Source of the DNA: DAOPKN01 sp035391225
GTDB lineage: Bacteria > Thermotogota > Thermotogae > MWEM01
Length of the DNA stretch: 64,000 nucleotides
Assembly (NCBI GenBank): GCA_035391225.1
Contig: DAOPKN010000007.1
Span: forward strand, 1 to 64,000
Direction: 5' to 3'
The position numbers and the translations under genes were made by a program. Of the stretch, positions 26,795 to 32,235 are shown one piece after another. The notes under the pieces were generated by a model. It had not been told where the DNA came from. It ran no database searches and was given only the letters and a program-made list of their open reading frames with translations. How positions within the stretch are numbered: position 1 is the first letter of the stretch; every line of letters starts with the position of its first letter.

Positions 26795-27548
26795 ACTGGA
26801 GCAAAAAATCGCGAAATTCCGGGATGGTTTCTTGAAAACGTATTCGTTTTCCCAACCCAACGGCAAAATGGACTTCTCACCCGCGGAAATTGCCGCTTCC
26901 ATTGAACATACGAACCTGAAACCCACTGCCACTTCCTCGGATATCGCTAACCTGTGCAAAGAGGCAGCCCATTTCCATTTCCGATCGGTTTGCGTGAATC
27001 CCTCCTTCGTTTCCCTTGCACGCTCGAACCTGGAGGGCAAGGCGGTAAAGGTGGTCACCGTTGTTGGATTCCCCCTCGGGGCCAGCTGCACCATGTGTAA
27101 GGCCAACGAAGCGGAGATTTGTATCCAAATGGGAGCGGACGAGGTGGACATGGTACTGCACCAGGGAAAGCTTAAAGCTGGAGACCTGGACTCCATGTTC
27201 TACGATATCCACAAAGTGGTCGTGTGTTCCGGGAAGACCCCGGTGAAAGTGATCTTGGAAACCTGTAACCTTTCCACCGAAGAAATCATCACCGCTTGCC
27301 TTTTGAGCAAGGAGGCAGGTGCCAGTTTCGTGAAAACATCTACGGGTTTCTCCACCCATGGAGCCACCCTGGAGGATGTTCACCTGATGCGCGCCGTCGT
27401 GGGAAAGGAAATGGGCGTAAAAGCATCCGGCGGCATTCGCGACTGGGAAGATGCCGTACACATGTTGCAATACGGCGCAGACCTTTTGGGAACGAGTAGC
27501 GGTGTGAACATCATTACCCGTTCTTCCGGCGGAAAAGGAGCTTACTAG
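26787..27548 (+). CDS. deoC: Deoxyribose-phosphate aldolase
   Basis: 253 residues. The TIM-barrel class I aldolase splits 2-deoxyribose-5-phosphate into glyceraldehyde-3-phosphate and acetaldehyde, ending deoxynucleoside catabolism. IEHTNLKP is the family start, VVGFPLGA and DEVDMVL are core strands, FVKTSTGF holds the Schiff-base Lys183, and KASGGIRDW the second conserved lysine (Lys212). An N-terminal extension of about 30 residues precedes the barrel. GGGAGG lies in front of the ATG at 26787, which overlaps the end of ptb. With the secreted 5'-nucleotidase at the window's left end it supports growth on nucleosides. The next gene begins immediately after the stop. Confidence 0.95.
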   Translation: MSELEQKIAKFRDGFLKTYSFSQPNGKMDFSPAEIAASIEHTNLKPTATSSDIANLCKEAAHFHFRSVCVNPSFVSLARSNLEGKAVKVVTVVGFPLGASCTMCKANEAEICIQMGADEVDMVLHQGKLKAGDLDSMFYDIHKVVVCSGKTPVKVILETCNLSTEEIITACLLSKEAGASFVKTSTGFSTHGATLEDVHLMRAVVGKEMGVKASGGIRDWEDAVHMLQYGADLLGTSSGVNIITRSSGGKGAY

Positions 27549-28367
27549 TTGCTTTCGCTTTCCCTTCCCCCGTTTCTCCAGGAGCGGTTTGCTTTTGCCA
27601 TGCAGATCCTACCCCGAATGGGAGATTGGGCCAGGCACATGCAAGGGCAAACCTTCGGCGTTTCCTTTAAGAAGAACGACCGGGACCCCGTTTCGGACAT
27701 TGACATCCAGGTGCAACGGATGTTCCAGCAAGAACTGGGAAAACGATTCCCCCAAGATTCCTTCATGGGAGAAGAAGAAGGATTCCACGACTCCTTCCTC
27801 CAAACCTCCGATGGTTGGATCCTCGATCCCATCGATGGAACCGCCAATTTCATCCACGGGTTACCCCTATGGGCCCATTCCCTGGCGTATTTCCAGGAGG
27901 GAAAGGTGCAGATGGGCTTCGTGTTTGCCCCGGCCATGGACCTATTCTTCTCCGCCATTCGCGGTGTGGGTGCCTGGCGAAACGAAAATGCCATTCGCGT
28001 GTCGTCGGTGCAATCCCCTGCCTCTTCCCAAGTGGCGACGGGGATTAGCCACCTGGTCTCCTCCGCGGACCAAGACCGGATCCACGAGCTCTTCTTGCAA
28101 GCATTCCCCCGTTTCCAGAGGGTGCGCCTTTTTGGCTCTGCCGCACTGCAACTGAGTTTCGTAGCTTCCGGATGGCTGGAGGCCTTTTGGCAAAAAGAGT
28201 TGCACCCCTGGGATGTGGCCGCGGGGGTTTTGCTCGTGGAAGAAGCCCACGGAAAAGTTTCGCACTTTGACGGCAAACCCTATTCGTTCCAAACGGGAAA
28301 CATCGTTGCATCCAACGCATACTTGCATCCGGCCATCCTGGAGTTCTTGTCCCCGGTATCCTTGTAA
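27549..28367 (+). CDS. Inositol monophosphatase family protein (SuhB-like)
   Basis: 272 residues. Motif A, DPIDGT (93-98), and EEEG upstream of it give the lithium-sensitive phosphatase metal sites. HPWDVAAGVLLVEEAHG is motif B. The family dephosphorylates inositol-1-phosphate, fructose-1,6-bisphosphate, NADP or PAP. Thermophile members often act on both inositol phosphate (for di-myo-inositol phosphate synthesis) and fructose bisphosphate, so the substrate is open. The start is a TTG directly after the deoC stop, nine bases behind AAGGAG. It is the last gene of the operon. No clear terminator follows, and the next promoter begins 17 bases downstream. Confidence 0.88.
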   Translation: MLSLSLPPFLQERFAFAMQILPRMGDWARHMQGQTFGVSFKKNDRDPVSDIDIQVQRMFQQELGKRFPQDSFMGEEEGFHDSFLQTSDGWILDPIDGTANFIHGLPLWAHSLAYFQEGKVQMGFVFAPAMDLFFSAIRGVGAWRNENAIRVSSVQSPASSQVATGISHLVSSADQDRIHELFLQAFPRFQRVRLFGSAALQLSFVASGWLEAFWQKELHPWDVAAGVLLVEEAHGKVSHFDGKPYSFQTGNIVASNAYLHPAILEFLSPVSL

Positions 28368-28384
28368 ATGCTTTTTTCCCCCAT

Positions 28385-28413
28385 TTGACTTTCTCCACGT
28401 TTTGTGGTATTAT
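28385..28413 (+). promoter_or_regulatory. Strong promoter of the 30-codon membrane peptide
   Basis: TTGACT (28385-28390), a 17-base spacer and TATTAT (28408-28413). The -10 is preceded by TGG (28405-28407), giving an extended -10. It is among the best promoters in the window and drives a 30-codon gene. Confidence 0.85.
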
Positions 28414-28447
28414 GATCCATCAAATTGCCAAAAAAGGAGGCGAGGCC

Positions 28448-28540
28448 ATGAGCCAGTTCACTAACGTTCCAGTCCGCAAGCAGATCATTTCTGTCTCTGT
28501 GCTCGTGGGATTGCTCTACCTCGTCCTACCTATTTCGTAA
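28448..28540 (+). CDS. 30-residue single-span membrane peptide
   Basis: ATG at 28448, stop TAA at 28538-28540; 30 codons. The N-terminus MSQFTNVPVRKQ is polar and basic. The rest is one hydrophobic helix (IISVSVLVGLLYLVL) ending in PIS. AAGGAGG lies just upstream, a near-consensus promoter precedes it, and a strong terminator follows within 18 bases, so this is a complete transcription unit of its own. No family is recognised. An ABC-2 exporter begins 250 bases downstream with no better promoter in between, so this could be a leader peptide controlling read-through, a membrane stress peptide, a toxin-like peptide or an exporter accessory. These roles are inference. Confidence 0.6.
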   Translation: MSQFTNVPVRKQIISVSVLVGLLYLVLPIS

Positions 28541-28557
28541 ATGTGTTCTTTTTACGC

Positions 28558-28590
28558 AAAAAGGCTATGGCGAGTCCATAGCCTTTTTTT
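28558..28590 (+). terminator. Strong terminator or attenuator between the small peptide and the ABC exporter
   Basis: AAAAAGGCTATGG (28558-28570) pairs perfectly with CCATAGCCTTTTT over a five-base loop and runs into nine T. It should end nearly all transcripts from the 28385 promoter, so exporter expression depends on read-through or a weak unseen promoter. Confidence 0.92.
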
Positions 28591-28618
28591 TTGGCAAAAT
28601 TCTGTGGAGGTGGAGAAA

Positions 28619-28735
28619 ATGCTTTGGAAAGCTGTTCGCAATGGTTCAAGCGTGTTTCAACGGGAAGTGCTGCAAAAGGGGTCTGTTTTTCACAGGATGG
28701 TGCATCTGCTGCGCCCCGTTCCGGATGAACCATGA
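28619..28735 (+). CDS. Possible 38-residue basic peptide before the exporter
   Basis: 38 codons with GGAGG eight bases before the ATG at 28619. The stop (TGA) overlaps an ATG at 28732 that is in frame with the ABC ATPase, the coupling geometry common in this genome. The peptide is basic with Trp, Phe and two His, and has no membrane helix. Composition gives no proof that it is translated. It may be a coupling frame, a leader peptide, or chance. No homologue is recognised. Confidence 0.35.
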   Translation: MLWKAVRNGSSVFQREVLQKGSVFHRMVHLLRPVPDEP

Positions 28736-28785
28736 GAGGAAAGCCGGAAACGAACCGAATCGAAACTACCGAAAGGGGAAAAATT

Positions 28786-29613
28786 ATGCTTTTTAAGGAT
28801 GAAAAGATTGCGTTATCTGTGAAAGGTATCAGCAAAACGTTTCAGAAGCACAAAAACAAGACAATCAAGGCTGTCGATAACGTGTCCTTCGAGATTTTTC
28901 GCGGAGAGGTTTTCGGTGTGCTGGGACCCAACGGATCGGGGAAGTCCACGTTGATTCGCATGATTTCCACCCTCCTGATACCGGACACGGGAAACATCTT
29001 GGTTTTCGGGTTTGATGCGGAGAAGGAGGCAAACTCGGTGCGAAACTTGGTGAATCGCGTGTCCGTGGAAGCCAGCTTCTTCAAGAAACTCTCCGCCATG
29101 GAAAACCTGCTCTTTACCGCGGGTTTGTATGGCATCAGCAAGGCAAAAGCCCGGGAGGAACTGCTCCGGATCTTCGACCGCATTGGACTTTCGCGCAAGC
29201 GCATCCACGACCCGCTCGAGGACTTTTCCCGCGGGATGCAGCAGAAAGTGGCGATTGCCCGCGCGTTTTTGACCTCCCCCAACCTGCTTTTGCTCGACGA
29301 GCCCACAACCGGGCTTGATCCACGTGCCAAGAAAGAGGTACAGGCTTTGATCCAGGAAGTGTGCAAGGAGCACGATACCTCGATTCTCCTGACCACGCAC
29401 GATATGTTCGAAGCCGAGGAGTTGTGTGGTCGTGTGGCCATTTTCCACGAGGGCAAGGTGCAAAAAATGGGAGAAGTCATGAAGCTCAAAGCGGCTATCC
29501 CTGGCGGCCCCTTGGTTTCCTTGGAAGACGTCTTCATGCATTACACCGGGACGACGTTGAAAGAGGCAGATTCCGGTTTTGAAGAAGCCGAAACACTACA
29601 AGAGGTGAGTTAA
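28786..29613 (+). CDS. ABC transporter ATP-binding protein (ABC-2 exporter type)
   Basis: 275 residues from the ATG at 28786, eight bases behind AAAGGGG. Another in-frame ATG at 28732 overlaps the stop of an upstream 38-codon frame and would add 18 polar residues. Walker A is GPNGSGKST (47-55), the signature is FSRGMQQK (near 147), Walker B is LLLLDEP (about 167-173), and the H-loop is in LLTTHD. The C-terminal extension after the ATPase core ends in an acidic stretch. Sequence type and the following permease identify a DrrA/NatA-like exporter of drugs, lipids, peptides or sodium. The permease starts one base after its stop. Confidence 0.93.
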   Translation: MLFKDEKIALSVKGISKTFQKHKNKTIKAVDNVSFEIFRGEVFGVLGPNGSGKSTLIRMISTLLIPDTGNILVFGFDAEKEANSVRNLVNRVSVEASFFKKLSAMENLLFTAGLYGISKAKAREELLRIFDRIGLSRKRIHDPLEDFSRGMQQKVAIARAFLTSPNLLLLDEPTTGLDPRAKKEVQALIQEVCKEHDTSILLTTHDMFEAEELCGRVAIFHEGKVQKMGEVMKLKAAIPGGPLVSLEDVFMHYTGTTLKEADSGFEEAETLQEVS

Positions 29614-29614
29614 T

Positions 29615-30439
29615 ATGCAAGCTGTGTTGAAAGAATTCCGTGCCGCTTGGGCCTTCGTCGAGCGCAACTTCAACCTGGTGAAGCGGTACTGGAAATGGGA
29701 AGTGGTTTTTTTCGCCTACACCGTCGCCAACTCGGTGACGATGGGCTTCATTGGAAAAGGCGTGGAAAACTTCAGTGGAACGAAAGTGGATGTGAATTTC
29801 TTGATCCTGTACATGCTGATCGGGTCCATCCTTTGGGGATACCTTTCCATCCTTTTTGAAATCGTCGCGGAAACCGTGGCGTGGGAGCGTTGGGAAGAAA
29901 CGATCGAGTACACGTTCATGGCTCCAGTTTCTCGTGCTACGCATCTTCTGAGCGTATGCCTGTTTAGCATTTTCTACGGTTTGGTGCGTTCGGGGTTGAT
30001 CCTTTTGGTGGTATCCTGGTTCTTCAAACTGGATCTGTCCGGGGCAAACTTCGCAGGTGCCGCTGCCATACTGGGAGTGGGAAGTTTCTCTTTCATTGGC
30101 CTTGGAATGATTGCCGCCATCCTGCCTCTCATCTCCCCGGAGAAAGGGGTACAGGTTGTCCATATTTTCCAGGCTTTGCTGTTGATGTTCTCCGGTGTTT
30201 ACTACGAGGTAGAAGTGCTTCCTGCCTGGATGCAGACCGTTGCCAAACTGTCTCCTGCAACGTATGCACTGCAAGGTATGCGCGCCTCCATTCTGGATGG
30301 TCAGCCTTTTTCCGCGCTCTGGTCCTTCACCTACCCGTTGCTTTTCATGGGCGCCGTCATGCTACCATTGGGCATTTTCACGTTTTCCAAGATGGAACGC
30401 TACGCGAAGAAAAAGGGACTTTTGAAAAGAAACGGATAA
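29615..30439 (+). CDS. ABC-2 type transporter permease
   Basis: 274 residues with about six hydrophobic segments. The ABC-2 signature region LSPATYALQGMRASILDG lies near residue 210, and the C-terminus is basic (KKKGLLKRNG), as expected for a cytoplasmic tail. With the preceding ATPase it forms a two-gene exporter. Nothing in the sequence gives the substrate. It starts one base after the ATPase gene and is followed by a strong terminator. The nearest other genes upstream are two very short peptide frames, which makes peptide export or peptide-linked regulation worth considering. Confidence 0.9.
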   Translation: MQAVLKEFRAAWAFVERNFNLVKRYWKWEVVFFAYTVANSVTMGFIGKGVENFSGTKVDVNFLILYMLIGSILWGYLSILFEIVAETVAWERWEETIEYTFMAPVSRATHLLSVCLFSIFYGLVRSGLILLVVSWFFKLDLSGANFAGAAAILGVGSFSFIGLGMIAAILPLISPEKGVQVVHIFQALLLMFSGVYYEVEVLPAWMQTVAKLSPATYALQGMRASILDGQPFSALWSFTYPLLFMGAVMLPLGIFTFSKMERYAKKKGLLKRNG

Positions 30440-30450
30440 CACGCACCATC

Positions 30451-30485
30451 GAACACCCTGCCTTTGGCGGGGTGTTCTTTTTTTT
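30451..30485 (+). terminator. Intrinsic terminator after the ABC exporter
   Basis: AACACCCTGCC pairs with GGCGGGGTGTT (one T-G pair) and is followed by a run of at least eight T. Confidence 0.9.
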
Positions 30486-30517
30486 CCAGGGGTTTGCACG
30501 ACAAAATCGCGGGATGT

Positions 30518-30547
30518 TTGGTTTCAAGGGGCTTGTTGTGGTATATT
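30518..30547 (+). promoter_or_regulatory. Promoter of the HU gene
   Basis: TTGGTT (30518-30523), an 18-base spacer and TATATT (30542-30547), preceded by TGG for an extended -10. The start codon of the HU gene is about 50 bases downstream. Confidence 0.55.
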
Positions 30548-30596
30548 CCCAGTGCATACCTATTTGTAAAAGGCTATTCACGAGGGGGGGAAAGGC

Positions 30597-30869
30597 ATGA
30601 ACAAGAAAGAACTCGTCGACAAACTTTCCGAGCAGGTGGAAATCACCAAGAAAGACTCCGCACGGTTCCTCGAAGCGTTTATCCACATCGTGGAGTCTGA
30701 GCTGGAATCGGGTGGAAACGTCCGGCTGGTGGGTTTCGGCACTTTCCAGGTCAAAGAAACTGCAGCGCGTAACGGTGTAGATCCACGGACGAAGAAGCGG
30801 ATCAAGATTCCCGCCAAGAAAGTTCCCAAGTTTGTCCCTGGAAAAGGTTTCAAAGAAATGGTTCGTTAG
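30597..30869 (+). CDS. hup: DNA-binding protein HU
   Basis: 90 residues, the standard HU size. The N-terminal helices (MNKKELVDKLSEQVEITKKD) form the dimer, and GFGTFQVKETAARNGVDPRT is the HU/IHF signature at the base of the DNA-gripping arms. The arm sequence NGVDPRTKKRIKIP has the proline that intercalates into DNA. HU bends and compacts the chromosome. A single free-standing gene with its own promoter and terminator is normal for a highly expressed nucleoid protein. GGGGGGG lies just before the ATG as the ribosome site. Confidence 0.97.
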   Translation: MNKKELVDKLSEQVEITKKDSARFLEAFIHIVESELESGGNVRLVGFGTFQVKETAARNGVDPRTKKRIKIPAKKVPKFVPGKGFKEMVR

Positions 30870-30876
30870 TTTTGGT

Positions 30877-30900
30877 AAGGGGGGGCTTCCCCCCTTTTTT
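30877..30900 (+). terminator. Intrinsic terminator after hup
   Basis: Six G pair with six C around a CTT loop, followed by six T (30895-30900). Confidence 0.9.
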
Positions 30901-30901
30901 C

Positions 30902-30930
30902 TTGACATTGCCCGAAGGGTATGGTAAAAT
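30902..30930 (+). promoter_or_regulatory. Promoter of tRNA-Val
   Basis: A perfect TTGACA (30902-30907), a 17-base spacer and TAAAAT (30925-30930) preceded by TGG. It is 15 bases before the mature 5' end of the tRNA. Confidence 0.9.
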
Positions 30931-30945
30931 TGCCCGTGCTAAGAT

Positions 30946-31020
30946 GGGTGTGTAGCTCAGCGGGAGAGCGCTTCCTTCACACGGAAGAGGTCGCAGGTTC
31001 GATCCCTACCACACCCACCA
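30946..31020 (+). tRNA. tRNA-Val (anticodon CAC)
   Basis: 75 bases with an encoded CCA. The acceptor arms are GGGTGTG and CACACCC. The D-arm contains TAGCTCAGCGGGAGAG. The anticodon stem CTTCC/GGAAG holds the loop TTCACAC, giving anticodon CAC, which reads GTG. The T-arm has GGTTCGATCC. A single gene with its own promoter and terminator. Confidence 0.97.
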
Positions 31021-31056
31021 AAAAAAAGAGGGGAGAAAGACTCCCCTCTTTTTTTT
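31021..31056. terminator. Bidirectional terminator between tRNA-Val and fur
   Basis: AGAGGGGAG (31027-31035) pairs with CTCCCCTCT (31041-31049). An A-run flanks it on the left and a T-run on the right, so it can end transcripts from both sides: tRNA-Val on plus, and the long ahcY-to-fur unit on minus. Confidence 0.9.
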
Positions 31057-31067
31057 GGTGCGCGCGT

Positions 31068-31523
31068 TCATCCCACGCGTTGTTCTCTCTTCCTCTTCTC
31101 CTGGCATTCGGAACACTCGCCGTAAAACTTCAAGTTGTGGGTGGACACCGAAAAGGACAGTTTGCCCATAAGCAGTTGGTCCACCTCTTTGAGGATTTCA
31201 CTTCCCAGTGAAAAGACCTTGCCGCAGCTGGTACAAATGGCATGCGTTTTCTGGCGGGAGTCACTGTCCGAAAGCTCGAAACGCTCAATTCCGTTGTCCA
31301 TGTCAAGCTTGCGCAAAAGACCCAGCTCACTCAATAACTCCACGGTTCGGTACACGGTGGCCTTGCTAATGCGGGAGCGCTTGTTCAAAAGCTTTCGATA
31401 CACTTCCTCCGTGCTCAAATGTTCGTCCGGCGATTCCGCAAATACTTTCATAATCAGCTCGCGTTGCGCGGTAATCCGGAAATTCTTGGTTTTCAACTCT
31501 TTTCTCAGCAGATCATTGACCAA
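31068..31523 (-). CDS. fur: Fur-family metalloregulator (Fur/PerR type)
   Basis: 151 residues from a TTG at 31523, eight bases behind GGAGG. Longer in-frame starts run back through the promoter and are rejected. The winged-helix DNA-binding domain contains LSTEEVYRKLL and ISKATVYRTVELLSELGLL (the recognition helix). CTSCGKV and CSECQEK are the two CxxC pairs of the structural zinc site, and STHNLKFYGEC is the dimerisation-domain stretch with the metal-sensing His. Fur, PerR and Zur share this layout. The KTHAICTSCGKV form fits Fur or PerR. It is the last gene of a minus-strand series but has its own extended -10 promoter and an AT-rich dyad just upstream that may be its operator. Confidence 0.92.
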   Translation of the reverse strand: MVNDLLRKELKTKNFRITAQRELIMKVFAESPDEHLSTEEVYRKLLNKRSRISKATVYRTVELLSELGLLRKLDMDNGIERFELSDSDSRQKTHAICTSCGKVFSLGSEILKEVDQLLMGKLSFSVSTHNLKFYGECSECQEKRKREQRVG

Positions 31524-31555
31524 TCCAAACACCTCCTGCAGTGACTTCTTATTTG

Positions 31556-31572
31556 TTATTATTTTACCATAA
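31556..31572 (-). promoter_or_regulatory. Promoter and candidate Fur-type operator of fur
   Basis: On the minus strand TGGTAAAAT (31569 down to 31561) is an extended -10. It lies inside a 17-base imperfect dyad, TTAT...ATAA (31556-31572), which resembles an AT-rich Fur/PerR box. Overlap of operator and -10 would allow autorepression. Confidence 0.4.
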
Positions 31573-31609
31573 AAGAAAGAAAATGGTACCCCGGAAAAGC
31601 GCGTTTGTG

Positions 31610-31858
31610 TTATTTCCTGGTTAAGAAACGGGAAACAATCAAGGCGCCTCCCACGTTGAGCACCATCAGGATCAGTACCACATCCACCATGAAGAACCAC
31701 CCCTGCAAAAGGCTAAAAACGAGGATAAGGAGCAGGATCTTGGTTCCAATGGAATTCCATAAAATCACGCGATTCCACGGGGATCGCGCGAAAAAAAACC
31801 ACAAGGTCTGCAAGAGGAGCAAGGAAAAGAAAAATACGAAAAGGAAACTTTCCCACAC
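31610..31858 (-). CDS. MrpF/MnhF-like cation antiporter subunit, orphan
   Basis: 82 residues from a GTG at 31858, ten bases behind CGGAGGG. Three hydrophobic segments are present, and the middle and C-terminal part matches the pattern of MrpF/PhaF: a P-x-x-R loop (SPWNRVILWNSIGTKILL) and DVVLILMVLNVGGALIVSRFL. MrpF is a small subunit of the multi-subunit Na+/H+ antiporter and of related hydrogenase and ferredoxin-linked membrane complexes. No other Mrp subunit is in the window. The gene lies between queD and fur, 19 bases after queD. It could serve a complex encoded elsewhere or have a separate role. Family assignment is from pattern memory and is moderately sure. Confidence 0.65.
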   Translation of the reverse strand: MWESFLFVFFFSLLLLQTLWFFFARSPWNRVILWNSIGTKILLLILVFSLLQGWFFMVDVVLILMVLNVGGALIVSRFLTRK

Positions 31859-31877
31859 GTCACGAAACCCTCCGTTA

Positions 31878-32231
31878 TCATTCTCCGCGATACAGTGCGC
31901 CACAGTGCGGTGTTTCCCACACTTGGATTTCGCACAAGCGAACCTGCTGCTGGAAAAAAGGGTGCAGTTTGTTCCAACACCAGAGAGCGATGTTTTCCGC
32001 GGATGGTTGGGGGAGCAAAGCGTTCAAATCGGAATGGTCTACGTATGCCAAGATTTCCTGCTGCACGATGCGTTTGAGCTCCACGAAATCGAAGACCATT
32101 CCCTCTGCATCCAAGGGACCTTGCAACGATACGTGCAAGGCGTAGCGGTGGCCATGCATACGCTCGCATTTTCCGTGGTACGAAACCAAGTGATGTGCAG
32201 CATCGAAGTAGAAGATGCGCGTAACTTGCAT
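31878..32231 (-). CDS. queD: 6-carboxy-tetrahydropterin synthase (QueD)
   Basis: 117 residues from the ATG at 32231. The zinc histidines lie in DAAHHL near the start and in RMHGHRY, where Cys precedes His-Gly-His (CERMHGH), giving the CxxxHGH motif of QueD rather than eukaryotic PTPS. WETPHCGALY near the C-terminus has the conserved Glu region. QueD converts dihydroneopterin triphosphate to 6-carboxytetrahydropterin on the way to queuosine in tRNA. No queC, queE or queF adjoins it. It starts four bases after the pheT stop, so it is translated from the pheST transcript. Confidence 0.9.
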   Translation of the reverse strand: MQVTRIFYFDAAHHLVSYHGKCERMHGHRYALHVSLQGPLDAEGMVFDFVELKRIVQQEILAYVDHSDLNALLPQPSAENIALWCWNKLHPFFQQQVRLCEIQVWETPHCGALYRGE

Positions 32232-32235
32232 GGGT

